A DNA stretch of 64,000 nt from Planococcus circulans (lineage in GTDB: Bacteria > Bacillota > Bacilli > Bacillales_A > Planococcaceae). Location of the stretch: assembly GCF_020023385.1 (NCBI RefSeq), contig NZ_JAIQCL010000011.1, positions 1 through 64,000 of the forward strand, given 5' to 3'. The notes beneath the pieces were generated by a model. That model had not been told where the DNA came from. It made no database searches and saw only the letters and a list, made by a program, of their open reading frames with translations. The translations under genes and the position numbers were made by a program. Shown in pieces: positions 16,443 to 24,098 of the stretch. The stretch's first letter is position 1; the number at the start of each line of letters is the position of its first letter.

Positions 16443-18266
16443 ATGAAGCCCAAAACCTATGTGCTTGAAAAAGAATATGCGGTAGACCGCAAAACCGCCT
16501 GGCAGCTGCTCGCAGACAATAATCGCATGAACTTGTATATCGGCTTGTTCCCAGTAAGTTTCAGTCCGGCGAAGCAAGACGGAGCGGAAGTGTTTTACCG
16601 GGAAGCCCATGCCAAAGTACTGGGGCTCGTCCCCATCTCTTGGCAGGAGTTTCCGTTCCAGTGGCAGGAAAACGACAGCTATACGGTCGAACGCCGCTAC
16701 CTGAGTGGGCCACTCAAACGTTACACGCTGAAAGTGGAACTGTTCGACAGCGGACAGAGTGGAACACGCGTAAAATTGACGGCTGACTTTGTGCCGCTCA
16801 ATCCATTGGGCTATGCAGCGATTTGGGCAACCGGGCTGCCGGCTGTCAAAAAGATCATGCGCTATTTGGATGATTACTTGGAATCCGGAGCAACGGATGC
16901 TTTCGAAGCACCGCAAAAACCGGCAACCGCTAAAGTCAATCTGTCAGAGCTTGATCGGCTATCTGATTTGCTTGGCAAATCCCCGGTCAATGGAGACTAT
17001 GTGGAAAAGCTGCATCGTTATTTAGCTGATAAAGGCGACCACGACGTCGCGCAAATCGAGCCGGTGCAGGTGGCCAAGTTATGGAACGCAGATCTGGATG
17101 ACACCCTGCGCGTGTTGTTGTACGCTACAAAAGCGGGCTTGCTGAACCTCAGCTGGAATGTCATCTGCCCGAACTGTCGGGTTTCAAAAATCGAGCACAG
17201 CTCCCTGTCGCAGCTCGAGCAGCAGTTTCATTGCGACCTGTGCGGCGTCAACTACGATGCCAACTTCGATCAATATGTCGAGCTGAACTTCTCGGTCCAT
17301 CCCGCAGTGCGCCAAGCCTACGCTGAAGTGTATTGCATCGGCGGCCCGATGATCACGCCCCATGTCAAAGCCCAGCAAGTCATCGAAAAAGGCAAGACCG
17401 CGCGCTTTGTGATTCCTGAGGGAGAAGATGCACTGCGTTTTCGGGTGCTTCAAGCAAACCACAGAGTAGCCGTGGATAAAAATGCGGACGCGGCTTCCCT
17501 GCTTTACAACGATTCGGGTTGGTCACAGGATTTGGTGTCTGGCTCTGGTGATGTGATCATCACAAATTCCAGTTCTGCAGACATCGTTGTCGCTTTGGAA
17601 TATTCCGACTGGAACAAACAGGCAGTGACAGCCGCCAAGGTAACGGCGATGCAGGAGTTCAGGGACCTGTTTTCTTCTGAAGTGCTGTCGCCCGGACAGA
17701 AAATCGGCATCGACCACGTGACGATCCTGTTTACGGATTTAAAAGGCTCGACTTTAATGTATGAAACAATTGGCGACTCCAGTGCTTACGGCCAGGTGCG
17801 TAATCATTTCGAATTCCTGACCGGACACATCACCCGAAATTCCGGCAGCGTTGTAAAAACGATCGGTGACGCCGTCATGGCAGTCTTCCATAAACCGGAG
17901 GACGGGTTGAAGGCGGCCTTGGCCATCCAGAAAAACCTGAAAGCGTTCAATGACACCGCGAATGAAGACCTGGTGCTGCGGCTTGGCTTGTACAGCGGAG
18001 CGGCCATCGCCGTCAATTCCAACGACCGCCTCGATTATTTCGGCCGGACCGTCAATATCGCTGCGCGCATCCAGGGACAAGGTGAAGGCGATGATGTCAT
18101 CATCAGCCGCGAAGTATTGGCGCAGCCGATGTCAGCAGAAGTGTTGTCGAGGGCTGACGTGGAGCTGGAAGAGTTTTCGGCTGTACTGAAAGGGATTGAT
18201 GGGGCAGTGGAATTGGTGCGGATTCGGTTAAGAGAAGAGTTGGAGATTGAAGAGCAGGCAGGTTAA
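16443..18266 (+). CDS. Class III adenylate/guanylate cyclase with SRPBCC and zinc-ribbon-like regions
   Basis: 607-aa cytosolic protein with three parts. Residues 1-150 look like an SRPBCC ligand-binding fold; residues about 160-410 match the DUF5939-type region found before some bacterial cyclases and contain a four-Cys knuckle (CPNC...CDLC); residues 420-600 are a class III cyclase homology domain. The catalytic residues appear complete: metal-binding Asp432 (FTDLKGST) and Asp476 (TIGDAVMA), the base-selecting pair Lys472 and Asp531 (DYFG), and transition-state Asn538 and Arg542 (VNIAAR). The Lys/Asp pair points to ATP, thus cAMP. GGAG lies 8 nt upstream of the ATG at 16443. Such cyclases are uncommon in Bacillales. 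Confidence 0.9.
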   Translation: MKPKTYVLEKEYAVDRKTAWQLLADNNRMNLYIGLFPVSFSPAKQDGAEVFYREAHAKVLGLVPISWQEFPFQWQENDSYTVERRYLSGPLKRYTLKVELFDSGQSGTRVKLTADFVPLNPLGYAAIWATGLPAVKKIMRYLDDYLESGATDAFEAPQKPATAKVNLSELDRLSDLLGKSPVNGDYVEKLHRYLADKGDHDVAQIEPVQVAKLWNADLDDTLRVLLYATKAGLLNLSWNVICPNCRVSKIEHSSLSQLEQQFHCDLCGVNYDANFDQYVELNFSVHPAVRQAYAEVYCIGGPMITPHVKAQQVIEKGKTARFVIPEGEDALRFRVLQANHRVAVDKNADAASLLYNDSGWSQDLVSGSGDVIITNSSSADIVVALEYSDWNKQAVTAAKVTAMQEFRDLFSSEVLSPGQKIGIDHVTILFTDLKGSTLMYETIGDSSAYGQVRNHFEFLTGHITRNSGSVVKTIGDAVMAVFHKPEDGLKAALAIQKNLKAFNDTANEDLVLRLGLYSGAAIAVNSNDRLDYFGRTVNIAARIQGQGEGDDVIISREVLAQPMSAEVLSRADVELEEFSAVLKGIDGAVELVRIRLREELEIEEQAG

Positions 18267-18310
18267 GTGGCTTCCAGTAGATGGAGTTAATTAAAAATTG
18301 ATTGTTAATA

Positions 18311-18351
18311 AATGCCTGTTGAGATATGTTTATCTTAAGAGGCATTTTTTT
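18311..18351 (+). terminator. Terminator of the HD-GYP/cyclase unit
   Basis: AATGCCT pairs with AGGCATT, with an inner TGAGATA/TATCTTA stem, then T7. It ends only 21 nt before the fliW start, so either the fliW transcript arises by readthrough or a promoter overlaps this hairpin; no clear promoter is seen. Confidence 0.88.
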
Positions 18352-18372
18352 GTTAAGGAAAGGGAGTTGGGC

Positions 18373-18828
18373 ATGAAAATTCAAACAGAGCAATTCGGTG
18401 AAGTGGAACTGGCTGAAGAACGTGTCATCACGTTTGATAGAGGGATTCCGGGATTTGATGAATATAAGAAATATGTATTGCTACCGGCGGATGCAGAAGG
18501 GGAATCGCCATTCTTTTTCCTGCAGTCAGTGGAAATGGTGAAAGTCAGTTTCTTCCTGGTCGATCCGTTTACGTTTTTCAAGGACTATGACATCAAACTG
18601 GAAGAGCAGATGGTGGAGCGGCTGCAGTTGGAAGATCCGTCTGATGCTATTGTGCTGACGACAGTTTCTGTTAAAGGCGACATCAGCGGAGCAACAACTA
18701 ACTTGAAGGCACCGCTGGTTATCAACAATAAAAAACAGCTGGGCATGCAGGTTGTCTTGAACAATAAAGACTACCAGATCAAGCAGGCTTTATTCCAGAG
18801 CGGCGACACCGCTGCAAGGCAGGTGTAA
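18373..18828 (+). CDS. fliW: Flagellar assembly factor FliW
   Basis: 151-aa protein that binds either flagellin or CsrA. When flagellin accumulates it captures FliW, freeing CsrA to block hag translation. Conserved blocks: MKIQTEQFGEVEL, ITFDRGIPGFDEYKKYVLLP, and the C-terminal NLKAPLVINNKKQLGMQVVL. The ATG at 18373 follows AAAGGGAG; the longer reading frame from 18298 runs through the terminator hairpin and is rejected. csrA starts 4 nt after its stop and hag follows, so the complete FliW-CsrA-Hag feedback module is present. Confidence 0.96.
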   Translation: MKIQTEQFGEVELAEERVITFDRGIPGFDEYKKYVLLPADAEGESPFFFLQSVEMVKVSFFLVDPFTFFKDYDIKLEEQMVERLQLEDPSDAIVLTTVSVKGDISGATTNLKAPLVINNKKQLGMQVVLNNKDYQIKQALFQSGDTAARQV

Positions 18829-18832
18829 GGCG

Positions 18833-19057
18833 ATGTTAGTACTGGGACGTAAAAAAGGCGAAACGATCATCATCAACGACGACATTGAAATTACGGTCAC
18901 TTCTATAGAAGGGGACATGGTGCGGATCGGCATCAACGCGCCAAAACAAGTGACCATCCACCGGAAAGAAGTGTACCTGGAGATTCAGGAAGAGAACAAG
19001 CAAGCAATGTCGAATGTCATCAATTTGAGTGACTTCTTAAGCATGCGGAAGAAATAG
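18833..19057 (+). CDS. csrA: Translational regulator CsrA
   Basis: 74-aa RNA-binding dimer, full length for Gram-positive CsrA. It starts MLVLGRKKGETIII and has the RNA-binding GINAPKQVTIHRKEVY core. CsrA blocks the hag ribosome binding site by binding GGA motifs; FliW antagonises it. The gene is 4 nt behind fliW and is followed by a terminator and the hag promoter. Confidence 0.97.
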   Translation: MLVLGRKKGETIIINDDIEITVTSIEGDMVRIGINAPKQVTIHRKEVYLEIQEENKQAMSNVINLSDFLSMRKK

Positions 19058-19063
19058 AACGTG

Positions 19064-19088
19064 AGCCTGCAGAATTTGCAGGCTTTTT
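19064..19088 (+). terminator. fliW-csrA terminator
   Basis: AGCCTGCA pairs with TGCAGGCT around GAATT, then T5. Short strong hairpin immediately after csrA. Confidence 0.9.
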
Positions 19089-19129
19089 ATGTGGATCGAA
19101 AATAAAAAAGAAAAACTTTCAAAAAACAC

Positions 19130-19156
19130 TAAACATTTGTTAAACCCCTCCGATAT
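19130..19156 (+). promoter_or_regulatory. SigD promoter of hag
   Basis: TAAA, 15 nt, TCCGATAT: only one mismatch to the B. subtilis SigD consensus TAAA-N15-GCCGATAT. It sits about 75 nt upstream of the flagellin start, leaving room for the regulated leader. Confidence 0.9.
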
Positions 19157-19162
19157 AACTAC

Positions 19163-19222
19163 TGTAAGGCAGTTCAAAAGGATTTGGGCGCTTACAAAAA
19201 ACAAAAAAACATTACACGGAGG
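19163..19222 (+). promoter_or_regulatory. hag leader with candidate CsrA sites
   Basis: TGTAAG (19163-19168) can pair with CTTACA (19191-19196), presenting an AAAGGATTT segment (GGA 19180-19182) in the loop. A second GGA lies in the ribosome binding site CGGAGG (19218-19222). Two GGA motifs, one upstream in a hairpin and one covering the ribosome binding site, is the layout CsrA uses on B. subtilis hag. Binding is inferred. Confidence 0.6.
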
Positions 19223-19231
19223 TAATACACA

Positions 19232-20089
19232 ATGATTATCAATCACAATATCGCAGCACTTAACACACACCGCCAAATGGGCTCAGCTCAAAGCGCACAA
19301 ATGAACAGCATGGAGAAATTGTCATCTGGACTTCGCATCAACAGCGCGAAAGACGATGCAGCTGGACTTTCAATTTCTGAGAAAATGCGTGGACAGATTC
19401 GCGGACTTGAACAAGGTTCTCGAAATGCGCAAGATGGTATTTCTTTAATTCAAACAGCAGAAGGTGCATTGAATGAAACTCAAGACATTCTTCAGCGCAT
19501 GCGTGAATTAGCTGTACAAGCTTCAAACGATACAAACACAACTGAAGATCGTGAAGCAATTCAGAATGAAGCTGATCAGTTGGCAAAGGATGTTAACCGC
19601 ATTGCTAAAGATACTCAGTTTAACGGTCAAGATCTCTTGACTGGCGTAGGCGGACCGAATGGAGATGGTTCATTTACCTTCCAAGTTGGAGCGAATGAAA
19701 ATCAACAAATTACGGTTAACTTCGCTGATATGAGAGGTTCAACTGGTTTATCTATCGCTACAACTGATGATGAAGCAACTGAGGCTATTGATATTTCTTC
19801 AACTTCTGCAGTAGCAACAGCAGCAATTACAACTATTAATGATGCTATAAAAGCAGTTTCAGCTGAGCGTTCTAACTTAGGAGCTAACCAAAATCGCTTA
19901 GAGTACGCAACAAATAATTTGAACACGTCTGCAGAAAACCTTACTGCTGCGGAATCACGAGTTCGTGACGTCGATATGGCGAAAGAAATGATGGAACAAA
20001 CAAAGAATTCAATTCTTGCCCAAGCATCACAAGCAATGCTAGCTCAAGCCAACCAGGCTCCACAGCAAGTGCTTCAATTGCTACGTTAA
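19232..20089 (+). CDS. hag: Flagellin
   Basis: Filament subunit, 285 aa. The N-terminal D0/D1 helices ([56 protein letters not shown]) and C-terminal D1/D0 helices ([20 protein letters not shown] to [12 protein letters not shown]) are intact, with a short central region of about 90 residues, so there is little exposed variable domain. Codon use is more AT-rich at third positions than in neighbouring genes, as usual for a very highly expressed gene. Driven by the SigD promoter at 19130 and controlled by FliW-CsrA. Exported by the type III apparatus with the FliS chaperone. Confidence 0.98.
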   Translation: MIINHNIAALNTHRQMGSAQSAQMNSMEKLSSGLRINSAKDDAAGLSISEKMRGQIRGLEQGSRNAQDGISLIQTAEGALNETQDILQRMRELAVQASNDTNTTEDREAIQNEADQLAKDVNRIAKDTQFNGQDLLTGVGGPNGDGSFTFQVGANENQQITVNFADMRGSTGLSIATTDDEATEAIDISSTSAVATAAITTINDAIKAVSAERSNLGANQNRLEYATNNLNTSAENLTAAESRVRDVDMAKEMMEQTKNSILAQASQAMLAQANQAPQQVLQLLR

Positions 20090-20103
20090 TATTAAGAATC
20101 AGC

Positions 20104-20132
20104 AGGAGCCTAATTTTAGGCTCCTTTTTTTT
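20104..20132 (+). terminator. hag terminator
   Basis: AGGAGCCTAA pairs with TTAGGCTCCT, followed by T8. Strong terminator directly after flagellin; the small yjfB-like gene lies behind it. Confidence 0.94.
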
Positions 20133-20148
20133 ATAAGGAGGCAGTCTA

Positions 20149-20325
20149 ATGGATATTGGTGCGTTATCAATGGCAATCAGTCAGATAAATGTTCGAACAG
20201 AAGTAAACGTTTCTATTATGAAAAAGACAATCAACCAAGCTGAAACAAATGGTCAGAGTGTTGTAAAAATGCTGGGACAGTTTGTACAGCCTCATATTGG
20301 TGGCAAGTTGGACATTAGAGGGTAA
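20149..20325 (+). CDS. Small YjfB-family putative motility protein
   Basis: A 58-aa gene. AAGGAGG ends 7 nt before the ATG. The product begins MDIGALSMAISQINV, continues with a helical middle (SIMKKTINQAETNGQSVVKML) and ends in HIGGKLDIRG. This matches the YjfB family (PF14070), annotated as putative motility protein and reported as SigD-linked in Bacillus. The function is unknown. Its place between hag and a flagellar glucosaminidase supports a motility role; expression probably comes from hag readthrough, since no promoter was seen between. Confidence 0.82.
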   Translation: MDIGALSMAISQINVRTEVNVSIMKKTINQAETNGQSVVKMLGQFVQPHIGGKLDIRG

Positions 20326-20336
20326 ATGAGTGAGAA

Positions 20337-20369
20337 AGTCTATGACTGTAAAAGGTCACAGGCTTTTTT
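20337..20369 (+). terminator. Terminator after the yjfB-like gene
   Basis: AGTCTATGAC pairs imperfectly with GTCACAGGCT, followed by T7. Confidence 0.75.
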
Positions 20370-20480
20370 TCTTTTTACTGGATAAAGATTTTATTTACTA
20401 CCACAATTATCCTATTCTTTTTTCACCCGTTATCTTGTACACTAAACAAGATTAACTCAAGCAAAGGGTGTGAGAACCAA

Positions 20481-21221
20481 TTGACCAGTCCGATATTTTC
20501 TAATCTGTTTTTATATAATACGATTGCCACGATGGCGAAGTCGATGCCTGCTTTAGGACAGACCGACAGTACCACTAGCTCTGTCAGCAACTCGACAAGT
20601 CCCAGCACGTTTTTCGCGATGCTAATGAATGCCATGATGGAAAGCATGGAACAGACAAATACGGAAACAACACCGCAAACGGGTGTTCAAGCTGAGTTGC
20701 CGTCTTTAACTACGCCATTAACGGCCCCGCTAGCCAATTCCTATAATCCGGCTGTTACGATTCCGCCACTCAACACAAAAGAAGTGCCAACCGCTGCAAC
20801 AGATAAGAGCGATCTGAAGTTCCGGCCGACGCAATTTGTTAAATTGGACAATACATTAGAAGGCAAGTTAAGCGGAACGGCTGCCCACTTTATCAATGCG
20901 GGGAAAAAATACGATCTCGATCCGAATTTATTGTCAGCCATTGCCATCCATGAAACCGGAAATGGCTCATCGAAAGCGGTCAACGACAAAAACAATGTCG
21001 CTGGCATGATGGGCAAAAACGGCTTGCGGAGTTATGGTTCGGTAGAAGACAGTATTTTCGATATGGCCCGCAATTTGCGCCAGAACTACTTGAATCAAGG
21101 CAAAGACACCATTGCGAAAATCGGAGCGAAATACGCGCCGGTTGGAGCCGCTAACGATCCAACCGGGTTAAACAACCATTGGACACAAGGCGTCAGCAAT
21201 TATTATTCCAAGCTCACATAA
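20481..21221 (+). CDS. Glucosaminidase-domain protein, candidate FlgJ-type rod hydrolase
   Basis: 246-aa protein with a poorly conserved Ser/Thr/Pro-rich N-terminal half and a C-terminal peptidoglycan hydrolase domain (about residues 135-245). The domain shows LDPNLLSAIAIHETGNGSS with a candidate catalytic Glu, the NNVAGMMG segment and YGSVEDSIFDMARNL, as in the endo-beta-N-acetylglucosaminidase (GH73-like, FlgJ/LytG) group. No obvious signal peptide is present, which fits export through the flagellar apparatus as for FlgJ. Its position between flagellin and flaG-fliD suggests it opens peptidoglycan for the rod. The start is a TTG at 20481 behind AAAGGGTG; that choice is uncertain. Confidence 0.78.
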   Translation: MTSPIFSNLFLYNTIATMAKSMPALGQTDSTTSSVSNSTSPSTFFAMLMNAMMESMEQTNTETTPQTGVQAELPSLTTPLTAPLANSYNPAVTIPPLNTKEVPTAATDKSDLKFRPTQFVKLDNTLEGKLSGTAAHFINAGKKYDLDPNLLSAIAIHETGNGSSKAVNDKNNVAGMMGKNGLRSYGSVEDSIFDMARNLRQNYLNQGKDTIAKIGAKYAPVGAANDPTGLNNHWTQGVSNYYSKLT

Positions 21222-21261
21222 AATAAGACAAGTCTTTTCATAGGCCTGTCTTATTTTTTTT
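21221..21261 (+). terminator. Terminator after the glucosaminidase gene
   Basis: AAATAAGACA...AG pairs with CT...TGTCTTATTT, followed by T8. It precedes the flaG SigD promoter by 10 nt. Confidence 0.9.
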
Positions 21262-21271
21262 GATTTATTGC

Positions 21272-21298
21272 TAAAAAAACCACATATTCTGCCGATAA
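21272..21298 (+). promoter_or_regulatory. SigD promoter of flaG-fliD-fliT-fliS
   Basis: TAAA, exactly 15 nt, GCCGATAA: a near-perfect SigD promoter (consensus TAAA-N15-GCCGATAT) about 40 nt before flaG. Confidence 0.93.
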
Positions 21299-21338
21299 CT
21301 AATATAGAGCCTTTTAAACAAACTAGAAGATTGGGAGA

Positions 21339-21692
21339 GTGGCAATCATAGAGGTAGTAAATCAGTCAATTCCTCATTTTTCAAAAATCAACGAACCGAA
21401 TCCAGGAGCTTTCAAAGAAACGCCAGTTCCTGAAGAAAATAAATTGTTGGATATTAATAAATCCGTTATGAAAGAAATGATCAGCGATAAAGTAGAGGAC
21501 ATGAACAAGTTTTTAGAACCGAGCTCGACAAATGTGAAATTCCAACTGCATGAAAAGCTGGAGGTCTATTATGTTCAAGTAATTGATTCGAAAACAGATG
21601 AGGTCCTGCGGGAAATTCCCAATAAAAAATTTTTAGATATGTATGCATCGATGGCCGAATTGGCGGGCCTGATTGTGGATGAGAAATTATAA
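21339..21692 (+). CDS. flaG: FlaG-family flagellar protein
   Basis: 117-aa protein of the FlaG/YvyC family. The N-terminus is variable and the C-terminal half carries the family signature VKFQLHEKLEVYYVQVIDSKTDEVLREIPNKKFLDMYASM. FlaG influences filament length and lies before fliD in many flagellates; its mechanism is unclear. The GTG start at 21339 has GGGAG only 1 nt upstream, which is too close, so the true start is uncertain, but no better in-frame codon exists upstream of the conserved region. fliD follows by 18 nt. Confidence 0.85.
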   Translation: MAIIEVVNQSIPHFSKINEPNPGAFKETPVPEENKLLDINKSVMKEMISDKVEDMNKFLEPSSTNVKFQLHEKLEVYYVQVIDSKTDEVLREIPNKKFLDMYASMAELAGLIVDEKL

Positions 21693-21710
21693 GAACGGAG
21701 TGAACAGAAT

Positions 21711-23201
21711 ATGCGCGTTGGCGGATTAGCATCAGGCATGGATACAGAATCAATCGTCAAAGACATGATGAAGATCCAAAAGATGCCTTTAGATAAATTA
21801 ATGCAGCAAAAAACCTTTACAGAATGGCAGCAGGAAGCATTCCGCAATACTAATTTGTCCATGTCGACTCTTCGGACAAGTGCCAGTAATTTGCGGCTTC
21901 AGTCATCATTCAACTCGTATAGCGTCACTTCACCAAATCCGACAAGTTTCACGGTAGCGACAACGGCTACTGCAATGAGCGGCTCTTACAAGGTGCAGGT
22001 GACAAGTGTAGCGAGTGCAGCGAAATTGAACTCAACTGCTGGTATTACGACAACAGTAGCAGACGGAAGCACTAAGGCTGCCAATTCGACAGATCAAATT
22101 GGTGTGGCAGGCCAAATAAAGATAGGAACTGTAAGCGTTAATGTAGCGAGCACGGATACGTTTGCGGACGTAGCTAAGAATCTTCAGGATGCCACTGCAG
22201 CTTCAATTCCAGCTCTGCGGGCCAGCTTTGATAACACGACGTCCCGCTTTTTCATTGCAACAAAAGGAATGGGAGCCGAACAGGCTTTTACCATGAATTT
22301 CACAGCAGCAGACGGAACAACGGCAAATGCAGATTTGGCTAATAAAATTATCAACAATGGCGCAACCACAGCCACCGCTGCCGGAGCTGCAGACGGCTCC
22401 ATTAAATTTGATGACATTGAAATTACGGGATTAAAAACTAACCAAACGACCGTTAACGGATTGACGATCAATCTTTTGCAGGCTGGCACAGAAGCAACCA
22501 TAAACGTCCAGTCTAACCCTGAAAAGCCGTTGTCCATGATCAAAGACTTTGTTGATAAATACAATGAAACAATTGAAACTCTGCAGAAGCAGCTGGTCGA
22601 AAAGCGCTACCCGGATTTCCAACCTTTATCCGATGAACAAAAGAAAGACATGACTGAAAAAGAAGTTGAATTATGGGAAGAAAAAGCGCGGAGCGGTTTA
22701 TTGCGTAACGATCCGGTATTGAAAGCGGCTATGCAAGACTTGCGTAGAGCCTTCATGGACAAGGTATCAAGTGTTGCAGATGGTAACCTTAATCATTTGT
22801 CTCAAATAGGCATAAACACCGGTGCATATACTGAAGGTGGCAAATTATTCATAGATGAAACGAAATTGAGTGAAGCACTAAAGAACAAACCGGATGAAGT
22901 GATGGCATTGTTCACCACTAGAGATGCTGCGGGTAATGGAGTCGGGGCAAGAGTATATGACACGTTGAATAATATCGTCAAAAATCTCAGCACAAAAGCT
23001 GGCAGTTCTTCGAGCTCTGTAGACAACAGTACACTTTCCAAAAAAATAAGGCAGATGAATGATGAAATCAGCCGCTGGCAAGACCGTCTATTGCGCGTCG
23101 AAGACCGCTATTGGAAACAGTTCACAGCAATGGAGAAAGCGTTAAGCCAGATGAACTCGCAAAGCGCTTGGATGCAGCAGAACATGTTTGGTGGCGCGTA
23201 A
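21711..23201 (+). CDS. fliD: Flagellar filament cap protein FliD
   Basis: 496-aa cap protein (HAP2) that folds flagellin at the filament tip. Typical N-terminal FliD block: MRVGGLASGMDTESIVKDMM followed by PLDKLMQQKTFTEWQQEAFR. The middle is Thr/Ala-rich and variable. The C-terminal FliD_C part includes PLSMIKDFVDKYNETIE, SQIGINTG and the coiled ending around QMNDEISRWQDRLLRVEDRYWKQF. AACGGAG precedes the ATG. Its stop overlaps the fliT-like start by 1 nt. Confidence 0.96.
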   Translation: MRVGGLASGMDTESIVKDMMKIQKMPLDKLMQQKTFTEWQQEAFRNTNLSMSTLRTSASNLRLQSSFNSYSVTSPNPTSFTVATTATAMSGSYKVQVTSVASAAKLNSTAGITTTVADGSTKAANSTDQIGVAGQIKIGTVSVNVASTDTFADVAKNLQDATAASIPALRASFDNTTSRFFIATKGMGAEQAFTMNFTAADGTTANADLANKIINNGATTATAAGAADGSIKFDDIEITGLKTNQTTVNGLTINLLQAGTEATINVQSNPEKPLSMIKDFVDKYNETIETLQKQLVEKRYPDFQPLSDEQKKDMTEKEVELWEEKARSGLLRNDPVLKAAMQDLRRAFMDKVSSVADGNLNHLSQIGINTGAYTEGGKLFIDETKLSEALKNKPDEVMALFTTRDAAGNGVGARVYDTLNNIVKNLSTKAGSSSSSVDNSTLSKKIRQMNDEISRWQDRLLRVEDRYWKQFTAMEKALSQMNSQSAWMQQNMFGGA

Positions 23202-23587
23202 TGAGCTCAAAAACAATTATGTATGCATTTCTGGAACAGACACAGGAGCTTTACAAAAAAGCCAAGCACATCAATTCACGGATGGAAGCAAACGACGAAG
23301 GCAGCGTTGAATCACTTGAGACTATATTTTATCGCCGGCAGCAATCTATTAAACAGTTAGAGACTTTTATGAAGCAAAAAAACTTTCAATGGACAGCCGA
23401 AGAGCAGTCTATCATTGAGCAAGTAAAGGAAATCGATCAACAGCTTCATCTCTTGCTCAACGACTTGCACCACTCCTTTTTTGCACAGATCAATCGCATC
23501 GCTCAAACAAAAGAAATATCAAAAAAATACAGCAACGCTTATCAAACCGTATCCACTGAAGGTTCATTCATAGATAAACGGAATTAA
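23201..23587 (+). CDS. FliT-like flagellar export chaperone
   Basis: 128-aa helical protein starting at the TAATG overlap with fliD. It has no strong motif but shows the small, charged, coiled-coil character of FliT, the chaperone that binds FliD (residues 5-45 and 75-110 are helical with heptads). The usual Bacillus order is fliD-fliS-fliT; here the FliT-like gene comes before fliS. The assignment rests mainly on size and position. The longer reading frame from 23111 lies inside fliD and lacks a ribosome binding site. Confidence 0.65.
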   Translation: MSSKTIMYAFLEQTQELYKKAKHINSRMEANDEGSVESLETIFYRRQQSIKQLETFMKQKNFQWTAEEQSIIEQVKEIDQQLHLLLNDLHHSFFAQINRIAQTKEISKKYSNAYQTVSTEGSFIDKRN

Positions 23588-23608
23588 GATCGAGGGGGAA
23601 AACAACAC

Positions 23609-23986
23609 GTGGCAACAATTAATCCTTACCAGGCCTACCAGCAGAATTCAGTAATGACAGCATCTCCACAAGAACTGACTTTGATGCTCTACAATGGCAG
23701 CCTCAAATTTATAAAAATGGCAAAACGTGCGATGGCAGATAAACATTTTGAAGAAAAGAATACTAACATCATCAAAGCACAAAACATTGTTCAAGAACTC
23801 CGCATTACGCTGGACTTGAATATTGAAATGTCAGCTGCTTTAGCTCAGATGTATGAATACATGTACAGCCGCCTGCTGGATGCTAATATGAAAAACGATC
23901 CAGAAGCACTCGAAGAAGTGGAGACGCTGATGAAAGATATGCGCAACACTTGGAAAGAAGCAATGGCATTAGCTAAAAATAATTAA
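23609..23986 (+). CDS. fliS: Flagellin export chaperone FliS
   Basis: 125-aa four-helix chaperone that keeps flagellin unpolymerised until export. Conserved features: NPYQAYQQNSVMTASPQELTLMLY at the N-terminus, the NIIKAQNIVQELR helix and LDLNIEMSAALAQMYEYMYSRLLDAN. GTG start at 23609 behind GAGGGGG. In B. subtilis FliS also takes part in the FliW feedback. Last gene of the flaG-fliD-fliT-fliS unit; no clear terminator was found before motA. Confidence 0.96.
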   Translation: MATINPYQAYQQNSVMTASPQELTLMLYNGSLKFIKMAKRAMADKHFEEKNTNIIKAQNIVQELRITLDLNIEMSAALAQMYEYMYSRLLDANMKNDPEALEEVETLMKDMRNTWKEAMALAKNN

Positions 23987-24098
23987 TGCGGTCTTATAAG
24001 CTGAGTGAAGCAAGAATATAGGTATTCACTGGCTGATCTCTTGTAAAAACTATGCTCTAAATGGTGTATAGCAAGTATGTATAAAGATGAAATGAGGT

